DNA from: Toxonevra muliebris | Taxonomy: Eukaryota; Arthropoda; Insecta; Diptera; Pallopteridae | Assembly (NCBI GenBank): GCA_963691655.1 | Contig: OY829327.1 | Location: forward strand, 61,516,079 to 61,580,078 | Direction of reading: 5' to 3' | DNA length: 64,000 nt | Shown: piece after piece, positions 1 to 9,880 of the stretch | Numbering within the stretch: position 1 is the first letter of the stretch | How the letters are laid out: each line of letters starts with the position of its first letter | Made by a program: the position numbers and the translations under genes | The notes under the pieces: model-generated | What the model was told of the DNA's origin: nothing | The model's database searches: none | What the model saw: the letters and a program-made list of their open reading frames with translations, nothing else

Positions 1-590
1 TTAAAGCGGGTGTGCCTCAAGTAATGTTTAGAACCGATATTGTACGTATTATTGATGTCAGATATCCCCAAGCCGATAAATTATAAAATAACAAAAAAAA
101 CAAATTTGGATGTATGCTATCCAGATTTGGGGTACAACAAACAAAATCAAATTTGTCAATAATCCAACGCCAACAATCTAAAATACTTGGAATTATTTCA
201 AACGCAGATTGATATGTAACAATATAGGACTTCCACTGAGATTTGCAATTTCCAACAGTCAACGAAAAAATTAACATAGCCAGCCTAAAGCATCTCAACA
301 AAACCACACGACACACTACCAAAGAAGTGAATCCGCTGCATTTCCAGAAATTAATATATTTCGTCGACTAAAGCGCCACCGCACATCAGATCTGCTCACA
401 AGATCTTAATTTGAGTAACTTTTGTATATTTTAATGTATATATTTTCTATTAAAAACTAACCTATTTCCTAATTTGGCGACTTAAGCATTGGCTTGAGCG
501 TTAACTCTTAAAAATTAGATGTATTAATATATTGTATTGGTATCATTAAGATAGATGTAAATAAAAATATTTGAGCCACCTGGGGGATAC
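1..590. other. No recognised gene
   Basis: AT-rich DNA. A 101-codon open frame lies on the minus strand at 17-322; it encodes a Cys/Trp-rich hydrophobic peptide that I cannot match to any family. It has no recognisable motif and may be chance. Nothing else is supported here. Confidence 0.4.
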
Positions 591-611
591 CCTGCCGCGT
601 CTACCCGTGAA

Positions 612-648
612 GGTTTAGTTTAGAGTTGATGTGGGGCTAAACTAAACC
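612..648. repeat. Perfect 12-bp hairpin
   Basis: GGTTTAGTTTAG (612-623) is the exact reverse complement of CTAAACTAAACC (637-648), with a 13-base spacer. It lies just beyond the 3' side of the minus-strand LINE fragment, so it may belong to that element's 3' untranslated region. Confidence 0.7.
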
Positions 649-756
649 AAAGAACTCAGTCTCAAAAACCATTGAACTATACCCAAGATAGAGCCAGCAG
701 AAGAGAGCAGAAAGACAAGAAAGATATGTGATAGGATAAATGGAAAGAAGAAATGT

Positions 757-2061
757 CTAAGGTCTCTCAATTTCGAACTTCTTTGTTTCACCGATGAACC
801 TTAGAAGCTTAGGAAGAGGGAGAGTACAGACATTAGTCATACTCAAGACATCACTCCTCAACGGCCTTAACCCTTAAACACCCAATACTTCCGATTTCAA
901 TTAAAAACATACCCAGAGGTAGTATTTGTGATTCCGAACAACGTTTGTTCTACGTGTTTTCAAATAAATTAGTTTAAGGTGCAGTTATTTTAATGGTTGA
1001 CCTCTGTAGTAACCTTTGGCGATTATCTGGAGAATAAATTAAAATACATTCGCAATAATTTTTAAAAACAGTTATTTGGTGTTATCCCATACCGTCTGAC
1101 ACAAATTTGTTCATACGGCAATATATTTATTACATAAAATTCGAAAATAAAAACACCTTTTTTTCAGTTAGTTGTTTAAAATGTTTGCAAAACATGCTTT
1201 TTGCAGCTAAAAATAACTGTAACTGTACGACAGTTGTCATTTTCCATTCTTATTTATACGTATCGATAAAGAAAACTTTAGACAGAAAGATCAGATGTTT
1301 ATTTTAAATGGCGAACGTAAAATGGCGGCACAGGCAGGCGCAGAAGTGGTTGGTCACTGCAGTAGGTATTTAAGGGTTAATCTGATTCTGGCGAGCGCCG
1401 GACAGCCACAAAGCTAATGCTCCGTAGTATCGTCATCCTCAAGACACGGTTGGTAGGTTGGATCGGTGATGACGCCCATGTTAATCATATGCTGACCACA
1501 TGTGTTGTGCCCTGTGATGACACCCACCAGTAATCTCAGGTCCTTTCTTCTCAGTTTCAGAAGAAATTCCGCTGATTTTCTGTTAGGTTGTCTCACGAAG
1601 CACTTTGCGGTTCTGCAGAAGTCAAGGTCGGACCATCTTCCAACGCATGATCTCCGCAGAACTTACGCCAAGAAAAGGTTCCGGACCCATGGTGCAATCG
1701 CAGAACTTTCATTAGCTAGTTCATCAGCAAATTTATTTCCCGCAATACCAGTGTACTGGAACCCATATAAAGCATAGCTTGTCGTGTTTTGAGACACTAT
1801 TTAACTATGCCTTACACTCGCTATTTTTGAAGAGCTGACAGGGTTATCAAGGGCCTTCAGTGCAGTTTGGCTATCACTGCAGATGCCTATGCACTTCCCA
1901 CGCCATCTCCTCTCAATTATCCAGCCCACCACGTCCATAGTAGCGAAAACCTCCGTTAAAAAGACTGTCACCATCTGTTTAATGGAAAGAGTAGTTGGTC
2001 TCATCGTCCAAGTACCAACCAAACCCAGGACTGTTTGAGGTTTTGTAACTATAGTTGTCAT
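757..2061 (-). pseudogene. LINE fragment: RNase H and C-terminal zinc region
   Basis: Remnant of the C-terminal part of a non-LTR retrotransposon ORF2. Reading from 2061 downwards, the first block holds RNase H strands with the motif CSDSQTALKAL. After a stop near 1800 comes a block around 1690-1770 with TGIAGNKFADELANE, the usual GH..GN..AD.LA motif, then LLVGVITGHNTC and C-x2-C..H residues (TTEH) typical of the zinc-binding tail. The frame then continues as GCPALARIRLR and ends at a TAG at 757-759. It is broken by frameshifts, stops and a 506-bp MITE at 871-1376. RNase H points to the I/LOA/jockey-like group; the exact clade is unresolved. Confidence 0.7.
871..1376. mobile_element. piggyBac-like MITE with TTAA duplication
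   Basis: Ends read CCCTTAAACACC (871-882) and, inverted, GGTATTTAAGGG (1365-1376), matching at 11 of 12 positions. The element is flanked on both sides by TTAA (867-870 and 1377-1380), the target of the piggyBac superfamily. It encodes no transposase. Collapsing it to a single TTAA restores the minus-strand LINE reading frame as ARIRLRPLRSDV, which shows that it inserted into the LINE copy. Confidence 0.8.
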
Positions 2062-2177
2062 TTCATAGGGACAATGTAGGAAAAATTAACACTTTCAGAC
2101 TGCAAAATCAGCAAAAAAAAAAATAATGTCTTCTTTATAAATAGTAATATCCTTATAACCAGACAAATTTACAAAGT

Positions 2178-2375
2178 CGTGGCAGTAATAATTGGCCACT
2201 GCTTATAGGCGCACACACGGCTAGATTGGATGCGCCCTTAAATGATTTTTGCAGAGATGAAGAGGAAAAGGAATCCCTTCTACACTTCTTATGCTTTTGC
2301 TCAGCCATGGCTATCTGTAGGAAAAATGCTCTAGGTCAATATTTCCTAGACGACCTGCCCGACTTGGGAGTCAAC
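2178..2375 (+). pseudogene. LINE C-terminal zinc-region fragment
   Basis: The plus strand reads GHCL, then after a one-base frameshift DAPLNDFCRDEEEKESLLHF followed by CFCSAMA and a Leu-rich tail that stops near 2375. The pattern C..E...H...C with the preceding GH..L belongs to the C-terminus of RNase H-containing LINEs. It is oriented opposite to the neighbouring fragment at 757-2061, so it is a separate insertion or an inverted piece. Confidence 0.6.
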
Positions 2376-2716
2376 TGATCTGGGGAACCTACCTAATTAT
2401 ATAGCAAAGTCCAAGAGGTTCGATTAATCTTGGTTTTCAGTGTTAAAGGGGGTGAATGGATATTAGCACCCACGTGGTAACACAACGGGAAGTATTTGGC
2501 CTAATTGTGTCCTGATAGCCACTAAACCTTCTCAACGTTCATAGTTCATTGACACTGCACTGTACACTTTGGTGAACTGCATGTATTACACGGAAACTAC
2601 TGGCTTGCCCATTTTTCTACAACTAAACTTAGTTGCATTTCTAACCGGCATAAAAGGCAAACCTGACTCAATCTCCTAATCTACAAATATGCTAATTAAC
2701 TTTATTCACCAATTAC

Positions 2717-2860
2717 CATTCGTCTATTGAATCCAGAGGGTGCATTACGAAACCCCTTTATGGCTTGAAATATACCGCCACCAATGCAACCCATTGCAAA
2801 CGCCCCGCCGCAGTCATCTACAATTCTGTAAGGACATGGTTCTCTGGCGTATTCTTCCAT
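2717..2860 (-). CDS. Tim17: Tim17, first coding exon only
   Basis: Encodes the N-terminus of Tim17, a subunit of the TIM23 presequence translocase of the inner mitochondrial membrane. The 48 codons begin [16 protein letters not shown] and include the conserved CGGAFAMGC, the glycine-rich start of membrane segment 1 ([14 protein letters not shown]) and GFRNAP. A good acceptor (pyrimidine tract, TTTTTACAG) ends at 2878, so the ATG sits 17 bases inside this exon. The coding stretch runs to ATG|GTAATT, a plausible donor at 2716; an alternative is GTGAAT at about 2707. If unspliced it would stop after NRRMVIGE. The family is usually about 150-180 residues with four membrane segments, so most of the protein is missing. 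No downstream exon (AIKTR.P, FAVWGG) is visible between 2700 and 1. It is either exon 2 of a gene with a long intron running out of the window, or a broken copy. Confidence 0.8.
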
Positions 2861-3286
2861 TGATGAAGTTACAAGAACTGTAAAAAGAAATATATATGTA
2901 GGTACATTTACATAACATTTACATAGTTTATATTTCCTACTTAAAAGAGATATCTTATATAAGAATCTATGATTTGTATCATCCTCTAATACAAACAAAA
3001 ATTAATTCAATTTACATTTTTATTTTACCTCTTTAATAATGAATTTGTGTAAACAAGGCGAGCAAACTCCACAGATCAAAAATTTTAGAAAATTGTGAAA
3101 TTTATGCACATTGTTGTGCACATGTCAAATAAATACAAAACAATGCTGCCAAGTTAAGGAAATTTTCGTGTGCAGGTCTTTTTTCAGGGTTAGAACTACG
3201 AAGAGTCTATTGCGGAGTAAATTGAAAAAAAGAGGAGTAAAATCAAAATTTCTAAAGTAGATTTAATTTTTAATATATATAAACCA

Positions 3287-3525
3287 GAGATGCCCAAGCT
3301 TAAGGCGTATTTAACATGAAGTCATCTCAGAGAGTAAAAGTTATAATGTCAAAAACAGCTTCCGCTGTGAATATTTAAAATTAGAATTTTGGCACTACTC
3401 TTTTTTTTATTTACATTTCGCACTATTTTGACATTACAAAATTTGACTCTTCAAATAAAATGAGAAAGCTCTCAGAGATGATTTCACCCTGTTAAATACC
3501 CTAGCTCTTGCACGGAGGCATATCA
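3287..3525. repeat. Palindromic MITE-like repeat
   Basis: Around 3312-3336 the strand reads GTATTTAACA..TCATCTC; around 3470-3500 its inverted counterpart occurs (CTCTCAGAGATGA..GTTAAATAC). The flanks (GATGCC..AAGCT) also roughly match in inverted orientation. This is a foldback structure of about 240 bp without coding potential. The end points are approximate. Confidence 0.5.
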
Positions 3526-3681
3526 GCACACTTTTACACATATAAGTGGGGAACAAACTGTGATGAAGTTTAAAGTAACTGAAAAGTCAAAAGAAAAATG
3601 TATGTTTTTTATATGAGCTTGATTACAATGTGAAGTTGTCGCTGCCGCTGAACCTGAAGCGCAAAATAAGAACTTTTAACA

Positions 3682-3728
3682 CGAACACGATATGCTCGGT
3701 GTACAATACACCGAGCATATCGTGTTCG
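3682..3728. repeat. Perfect 22-bp inverted repeat, 3-base loop
   Basis: Positions 3682-3703 and 3707-3728 are exact reverse complements over 22 bases, separated by CAA. The arm contains ACGATATGCTCGG. No coding region overlaps it and no pairing continues outside the arms. It could be a cruciform-forming palindrome, a recent inverted duplication or an assembly foldback. Confidence 0.85.
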
Positions 3729-3901
3729 GTGTGGGAGTGAGTAAAGACTCTCTCTTTGTGTTCAGTGCAACAACAATTTCATGATGTTCGCCGAGCAAAC
3801 TCGCAATGTAACCAAAGCCTAAGTGAAAGCAGTACTACATACACATATTGTAGTGGTATTAGTGTGGCCGCCGCTGATATAAACTTATCATATATAGCTT
3901 A

Positions 3902-4572
3902 AGCCACAGTATACAGTATTCCAGATAGCAGAAAGTAATCTGAAATATTCTTAGGTCTTCTGAGATTTGATAATTATGACAAGTATTCGCTCAATAAATT
4001 TTGACAAATAATTTTGTTTATGAAAAAAAAAACTCTCTTAACCTATTTTCGTCAGCTGTACTCAAATAAATAAATGAAATAAAAATATCCAAAACCAATA
4101 AACCTTTCGTTTGTCGTTTTTTTTTACTGAAATAAAAGCTCTCAAAATATTTGTTCTATAAAGTATTTAAATAAACAAAATACAATACTTTTAAAATGAT
4201 GTTCTTCAAAAATGTCCTCTTTATATTCCAAATAGTTTTACCAATTTCAAAAGAATTTCATTTAAATATCGGAGAGGAAGATTTCTTACTTGAATGGCAT
4301 ACCTAACAAAAAAACTTTAAGCTTTGGGTTAAATCCTTGGTGCACATTATGCACATGGTTGTTACAAATGTCTTCGAAATTTGGCTTTCCAAATTTTTCT
4401 ATTTTATTTATATATTGTGCTGGTACCAATGGGTTTATACTTTTTTATATTTACTTCTGAAATTCAAATGTTTTAGGAGAAGTAAGAGCATAATTTTCAA
4501 ATTTGGCAGACGTCAGTGAACAGAAAAGAGGGCGTCACTTCTATTTATTTCACTTTATTAATTTTACTATGG
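3902..4572. repeat. Dispersed repeat, copy 1 of 2
   Basis: Starts CACAGTATACAGTAT and ends at the sequence ..TTCACTTTATTAATTTTACTATGG. It matches 6138-6842 in the same orientation with scattered substitutions and small indels over about 670 bp. Only short chance open frames are present. Copy 2 runs directly into the Myb/zeste-like Harbinger remnant, so this repeat is probably the end region of that element family. Confidence 0.8.
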
Positions 4573-4913
4573 CCTAAGCCAGCTTAAGCAACGGTCGTAA
4601 TACACATAAATCGTATGTTACAACTATACTGTACTTAACAAAAAGTTTCGTTAAATGTCATTTGCGAAACTGGTAGCACTTTCCGTACGGAAACAGCTGT
4701 TTGCGCTTTGAATACATAAAAAATATATTTTCTATAGAGAAAGAAGCAGAAACATTTTTTTATAAATTGGAAATCATACTTATAGTGGTAGGTTTCCGCA
4801 TCATTGCCAATTAATGGGTTAGCAGAAAATGTGGAAAAAATAAAATGTTTGTATGATAAAAGGGACGCTCTTTACATGTGATAATCGCAATAATACTTTC
4901 AGGTTCTTTGAAC
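4573..4913. other. No recognised feature
   Basis: AT-rich spacer between the dispersed repeat and the foldback-like element. I see no gene, repeat or motif that I can support. Confidence 0.4.
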
Positions 4914-5426
4914 AGGTCTGTTCACGTACAAAAAATTGTTACAAATTGTTGCAAGTTTCTACTAGTAAAGTGTTCACGTACTCAAAAACTTGAAACGAGA
5001 GAGAAAAACGAGAGAGTAAAAAAGTGAGAGAAAAAATAGCTGCAAATTTCTACTAGTAAAATTTTTACTTGCAAGAATTTTCAGCTGCCGAAAAGAAAGA
5101 ACTGTCAAAAATCTAAACGTTAGCAAAAAGTGTGTCTTGCTAATTTTGTTAATTTTAGAGAATTTGTTGTGGTTTTTTGATAAAAATTAGTAGGAAAGGG
5201 ATATTGGTAATATTATGAAAGATTTAAGTATTTGTGAATACTGGTGCGCCATAAGAAATGATTTCAACAAATTATAATAATCGATCAGCTGTTTATTTGC
5301 AAGTTTCTACTAGTTTTCTGTTCACGTACTTTTTTTTACTATTTGTCTCTTTGCTAGAATTTTTTATAAATTTTTCTTTTACTCTCTCGCTGCAAATTTT
5401 TACTGGGACAGTACGTGAACAGACCT
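4914..5426. mobile_element. Foldback-like element with repeated GTTCACGTAC ends
   Basis: Both ends carry the exact 16-bp inverted repeat AGGTCTGTTCACGTAC (4914-4929) / GTACGTGAACAGACCT (5411-5426). GTTCACGTAC recurs inside at 4971-4980 and 5321-5330, next to repeated GCAAGTTTCTACTAGT segments, so the arms are built of degenerate subrepeats as in foldback elements. The bases AAC flank both ends (4911-4913 and 5427-5429), a possible 3-bp target duplication. No protein is encoded. A second, inverted and interrupted copy lies at 44637-45458. Confidence 0.75.
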
Positions 5427-5556
5427 AACGTCTTAAGCTTTCATCCATTTTTTATACACACACGAATTACGACAAATTAAAAATTGTTTGACATTTCAGT
5501 GGTGCACGCTGTTGCATTTGTCAGTACTTTTACCTAGCATAGAGGAGTGCTTCTCG

Positions 5557-6008
5557 ACTAGCTATAATTCATGTTCCTGTTCCTGTCTTACCATCAAAAT
5601 GTCTAGTCGAGCACCTTATGATAATGTCATACCAAAAAAAATCCAACATTTTGTCAAGATAGTACTGCTGCTGTCAACCTTGACATGAATTTGAACTTTC
5701 ACTCTATTTTGACGTTTGTGTATTTAAAAATGGCGCAAGTTAAACTTAAGAGAAGCGAATTAATTAAATTCATAAATATATATCGAGAATATGGGTGTTT
5801 GTGAAATTATAAAAGAAAAATATAAAAGAATCGAGTTGAAAAGAAATATGCGGGAGAAAGTGGGAAACAAATTTAACGCATATTTGTTGTTAACTGTTCA
5901 AAGCATTTTGTAAAATGAAATGCTTATACATAATTTGTCCACTTCATATTTTGACAGCGATCAGCTGCTTTGACACGAACATGAACATTGCTATGAATTA
6001 TAGCTAGT
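5557..6008. mobile_element. Inverted-repeat element carrying a MADF remnant
   Basis: ACTAGCTATAATTCAT (5557-5572) is repeated in exact inversion at 5993-6008. Inside, the plus strand from ATG 5730 reads ELIKFINIYREYGCL and then NYKRKI with two in-frame stops (TGA and TAA), resembling the start of a MADF DNA-binding domain (ELI.LYRE...LW). MADF proteins are common partners of PIF/Harbinger transposases. This is probably a decayed Harbinger-type element or MITE. Confidence 0.5.
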
Positions 6009-6137
6009 ATAGACGCTCAGGCTTATTTTATTAAGCGTAACACATTTGTGTGATTATTGGCGTTCAGTTACGTAGATGCGTTGCCAGAATTGAAATACGT
6101 TATTTTATAAAATACAACGTTAACAGTTTGTTCACAT

Positions 6138-6842
6138 CACAGTATACAGTATGCCAGATAGCAGAAAGTAATCTGAAATATTCTCAGGTCTTCTGAGATT
6201 TGACAATTATGACATGTATTCGCTCAATAAATTTTGACAAATAATTTTGTTTATGAGAGAAAACTCTCTTAACCCATTTTCGTCAGCTGTACACAAAAAC
6301 ATAAATGAAATAAAAGTATCAAAAAACAAAATCTTTCGTTTGTTGTTTTTTTTCTGAAATAAAAGCTCTCAAAATATTTGGTAGAGTGTGGTTCTATAAA
6401 ATATTTAAATAAGCAAAATACAATACTTTTACAATTATCTTCTTCAAAAATGTCCTCTTTATATTCTAAATAGTTTTACCGATTTCAAAAGAATTTTATT
6501 TAAATTTCGGAGAAGTAGATTTCTTAATTGAATGGCATACATAACAAAAAAAAACTTTAAGTTTTGAATTAAACTCTTTGTTCACATTATGCACATGGTT
6601 GTTACAAACGTCTTCGAAGATCTCGTTTATCAATGTCTAAAAATTTTTCTGGCTTTTCAAATTTTTCTATTTTATTTTTATATTGTGCTGGTACCAAAGG
6701 GTTAATATTTTTTTATATTTACTTCTGAAATATCAAATGTTTCGGGAGAAGTAAGAGAATAATTTTCAAATTTGGCAGACGTCAGTGAACAGAAAAGAGG
6801 GCGTCACTTCTATTTATTTCACTTTATTTATTTCACTATGGT
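6138..6842. repeat. Dispersed repeat, copy 2 of 2
   Basis: Direct copy of 3902-4572, starting CACAGTATACAGTAT and ending ..ATTTCACTATGG. Identity is high with small indels. The similarity ends abruptly at CTATGG, after which this copy continues into the Myb/zeste-like reading frame. Together the copies suggest a complete and a truncated version of one transposon. Confidence 0.8.
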
Positions 6843-7419
6843 TCACATGATCTGTCAAATTTATTGCTTTGCTGTAAGTTTTTTATATGTGATTTCTGTT
6901 AATAATTGCAATAGCATTAAAAAAGCACCTATTGCCGAGCAATTCAATTTGTTAGCTAAGGAGGTGGAGAAAGTGCCAGAAATAGTACGAGAAGCACTCC
7001 TCTTTGGGGGCAATAAAGCCAAAATTGATGGAGCATGGCAGTTAAGTGGTGAGAAGCTTAACGCTATAAATCCTCCGAGTTGGAAATCTGCACCCCTCTT
7101 TTGGGCCAATAAAGTCAGAGTTGATGCTGCATGGCAGTTAATTGGGGAGAAGCTTAACCCAATAGGCTCTCCGAATAGGAAACATGCAGAATGGAGAAAA
7201 GTATTTGGAGAATCTATTGTAATTATGAATAGTGAAATTTAAAAATATATATTTAAATTTTAAGTTTAGCCAGACTTAAGAGGCCGGACCAAAAAAAAAA
7301 TAGCCGACAATCTCGCACACTTGAAAGGAACAGGTGAGGAGCCTTTTCCTCTAATAGCTTAGCTGCTATTGAGGAGGCCGTGGACAAAATTGTTCACTTG
7401 GAACGTTTTCGGTCATAGT
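6772..7419 (+). pseudogene. Myb/zeste-like DNA-binding protein of a PIF/Harbinger element
   Basis: Accessory DNA-binding protein remnant. The open frame 6772-7242 (156 codons) contains EQFNLLAKEVEKVPEIVREA, then W..L.EKLN twice: once as WQLSGEKLNAI and again as WQLIGEKLNPIG..NRKHAEWRKVF. This is the trihelix Myb/SANT pattern of the zeste-like regulatory family that Harbinger elements encode beside the transposase. The domain is partly duplicated in tandem. After the stop at 7242 and a frameshift, SLAAIEEAVDKIVHLERF at about 7360-7410 matches the tail of such proteins. The first ~35 codons overlap the dispersed repeat and are probably not part of the ancestral protein. The convergent neighbour at 7424-7813 is the transposase remnant. 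Confidence 0.6.
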
Positions 7420-7423
7420 ACTA

Positions 7424-7813
7424 ACGTTTCATTTCTTCAACGGGACATTTTATTCTGATGAGCGTTCCATCGACATAACCGATGACGCCTGGAAATTGAA
7501 ATTTTTGGTAAAATTTCTGTTTCCTTTCATCTTCCTCATTCTACGTTAGATGTAATTTGATCCACTTGGTGCAGAATTGAGCTCGAAATAACTCCAAGCA
7601 TTCTGCAATTATCTCAGACACCGTGGCCTGCGACATACATGAAATAAATTCATTCCCAACTCCTTTTTGATAACTTTCCCTGGCGAGAAAACGCAAGAAA
7701 GCTGCTAATTTAATTGTTGGGGAGACCGCGGTTGTTCTATAAAACGGCTTCATGTGAGGTGCAATTTCATTGAGAATATTTTTGAATACTTTTTTGTTTG
7801 TGAAATTTCTCAC
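7424..7813 (-). pseudogene. PIF/Harbinger transposase fragment
   Basis: Read downwards from 7813, the frame gives TTAVSPTIKLAAFLRFLA, then SQATVSEIIAECLELF, the helix-turn-helix region of Harbinger transposases (SP..RL...LRFLA.., VS..TVS.II). After an in-frame TAG near 7545 the same frame continues as FQFPGVIGYVDGTLIRI, which carries the first catalytic Asp (usual form FPGVIGAIDGTHI). It then stops at 7425. The later catalytic residues (second D and E) are absent, so this is a truncated non-functional copy. It runs convergent to the Myb/zeste-like remnant, the usual arrangement of such elements. Confidence 0.75.
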
Positions 7814-8001
7814 CTATAAATAATATTAATAAATCGAGTGAATTCATATTCACTATTTTGTTTCAACTCGTTGTAATGTTTGCAACTCGCTGTAATTTTC
7901 AATCAGCTGATTTTTGGCGCAAGGAAAAAACAAAAGAAGTTGTGAAAATTTAAAAATATTAATGCTTTAATTTTATATGCGCTAAATATTGAAGCCAAAA
8001 C

Positions 8002-8280
8002 CTAATATGCTAGCGTAACAATTAAAAGGCGAACATTAACAGCGGCAATGTTGGCGGCCGTGGAAGTGCCGGCAGTGGAAGAGGCGGCGGTACTAGGGGC
8101 AGCAAAAGAAGCAGCATCGACCACAGTAGCTATCGAGGTGGACAGCATTTTCTCATCGGAGCTTGTGCTGTCTACATTTTCAAAAGTGTAAGGGGGACCA
8201 AACCTTGCAGTTCCGGTTACACCTTCAATTACAGTGTAAATTCCACATATTTGGGCAATTGAATCTTCTGTGGAAGACAA
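8002..8280 (-). other. Unrecognised Ala/Ser/Thr-rich open frame
   Basis: A 92-codon frame starting MSSTEDSIAQICGIY, with a low-complexity Ala/Ser/Thr stretch in its second half. No domain is recognised. It lies about 190 bp upstream of the transposase remnant on the same strand, so it may be more of the decayed Harbinger element, or chance. Confidence 0.25.
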
Positions 8281-8844
8281 AACGAACTTATTAAAGAGGC
8301 GTCGCCGGTCGCTCTAACCTTGGAGTTGTGCGCTATTTACTTCCTAATATTTGTCTTCTAATCCATCCAAACCTATTGATGTGTTTAATTAGAAAAATGA
8401 ATACAAAAATATATGTATGAAATTACCTTTTTCCAATCTGATACAGGTCCATTTTCAATTGTCAGTCACAGTGTTTCTACTTTTGGTTGGTTGTTTAAGA
8501 AGGGTGACCCACAGTAGACCTACTGTGAGTCAGAAATAGCGGCGTTTTGAAACCACTTTCTCAACTAACTAAAATTAAGGCTGGACTCTTACTACCCCAG
8601 CTTGGCTCTTGCCCACCCCGTAAAGTTTAGGTAATCTAGCAGATTCTTTGGACTGACTGTTAACTTTCTTAAGAAGATGTCTTGATGCTTCTTCATAAAC
8701 TTGAGGAATAAGGCATCCTGGAAGGATTTGTTATGCTTTCGCCTTGAAATTTTTATTTTCATTCATATTTTTTATACTTGATTAATCTTTTATTAAATTT
8801 ATTTACATTTTTGTGCCGACTGCTTTATTTCACTTGTTGCTGCT
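8281..8844. other. No gene; short palindrome at 8510-8527
   Basis: Spacer without a recognised gene. It contains CACAGTAG-AC-CTACTGTG (8510-8527), an exact 8-bp inverted repeat with a 2-base centre. The function, if any, is unknown. Confidence 0.5.
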
Positions 8845-9030
8845 AAAGTGAATTCAAATCACTTCTTTTTTTTTGTGAATTCGGTTTCTAGAACATGCGA
8901 ATTCGTTCGAAATTCACTTTTAACGAGTAGGAAAATAAAAGTGAAAGTGAATTCTAGAACACCAATCAGTGAAATTGATGTGGTTTCAATTCACTTTCAC
9001 ACGAAAGTGAATTCTGGAACATGCCTGATT
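8845..9030. repeat. MITE-like cluster of GTGAATTC inverted motifs
   Basis: The motif AGTGAATTC, often followed by TAGAACA or TGGAACATG, occurs several times in both orientations (near 8849, 8874, 8947, 8985 and 9005), giving a foldback arrangement of about 185 bp. The open frame across it (8848-9036) is just translated repeat. The exact ends are uncertain. Confidence 0.5.
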
Positions 9031-9398
9031 ATATAATTTTACAAACAAACAAAAATTAGTAAGTCACTCAATTTCTCGAATAGTTGCAGCTGTTGCGCTA
9101 AGTTGTTTTCGTTAAACGCATATTTATTGGTTCTTCATTAGATTCAGCCAACGGAAACATTTTCTTAAAAAATTATCTATATAAAACTAACTTTAAACAA
9201 AAAACAAACAATTAAGTTGCTATTTAGCGTAAAAACATGAAAATAATGACTGATAGTGTTGTAGCATTAAAAAAATAGTTAAAGAAAGAAAAGTTGTAAA
9301 CATTTGCAGAAAATATTCAACTTTATGGTATGCAAGGCACCCCTAACCTGTTAGCATTTGACAGTTCGGCGTAGTGAATCTAACACAATTACGTAGCG

Positions 9399-9480
9399 TT
9401 TTATAAAATACCGTTTCCGAACAACGGCGTTGGTGTTGCGCTGTCGTTGCGTTCAGTACCGGTGATTTATAAAATAAGGT
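9399..9480. repeat. Imperfect foldback with TTTATAAAATA ends
   Basis: TTTTATAAAATACCG near 9411 faces an imperfect inverted partner, CCGGTGATTTATAAAATAAGG, at about 9460-9480. A related TTTTATAAAATAC sequence occurs at about 6105-6117. Possibly a very short MITE; weakly supported. Confidence 0.3.
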
Positions 9481-9535
9481 TGGCTATGTAAATCAATGAG
9501 TAAATGAGGAGAAACTGAGAGGATTTTTTAGAAGG

Positions 9536-9880
9536 AGCTGATAATTCTGCCCCACAGCTGATTATAAATCATAGTTGCTATTTTTCTTACTCTTATGGGA
9601 AGTTTCATTAGAAGTAGTTTTTTTTAGAGTAAGACAATAATATTAGATGTGCGGCAGAATTATCATCTGTTTCCAAAAAATTCTCTCAGTTTTGCCTAAT
9701 GTACGTAGTTTCGGCAAATGGTGTTGAACGGAACTGCAATCGTTCATTTTGGTTCAGCTGATTATAAATCAAGTAGCTATTTCTCTTATTCTTATGGGAA
9801 GTTTCATTAGAAGTAGTTTTTTTTAGAGTAAGACAATAATATTAGAATATTGTGGGGCAGAATTATCAGTTGTTTCTAAA
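9536..9880. repeat. Duplicated inverted-repeat element
   Basis: Two copies of a segment starting CAGCTGATTATAAATCA and running through GGGAAGTTTCATTAGAAGTAG to AGTAAGACAATAATATTAGA lie at about 9556-9645 and 9755-9846. Each is followed by an inverted GGCAGAATTATCA (about 9653 and 9858) that pairs with TGATAATTCTGCC at about 9539-9551. This looks like a small MITE with an internal tandem or nested copy. Confidence 0.55.

Noticed and set aside
17..322. 101-codon minus-strand frame, hydrophobic with several Cys, considered as a receptor exon
   Set aside because: No conserved motif, no splice context and AT-rich surroundings; kept only as an unrecognised frame.
3140..3200. CAATGCTGCC near 3142 considered as another hAT terminus like CAGTGCTGCC at 37276
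   Set aside because: Similarity does not extend convincingly beyond about ten bases.
8845..9880. Clustered short repeats considered as a CRISPR-like array
   Set aside because: Repeats are irregularly spaced, occur in both orientations and are diverged; they are MITE foldbacks in a eukaryotic genome.
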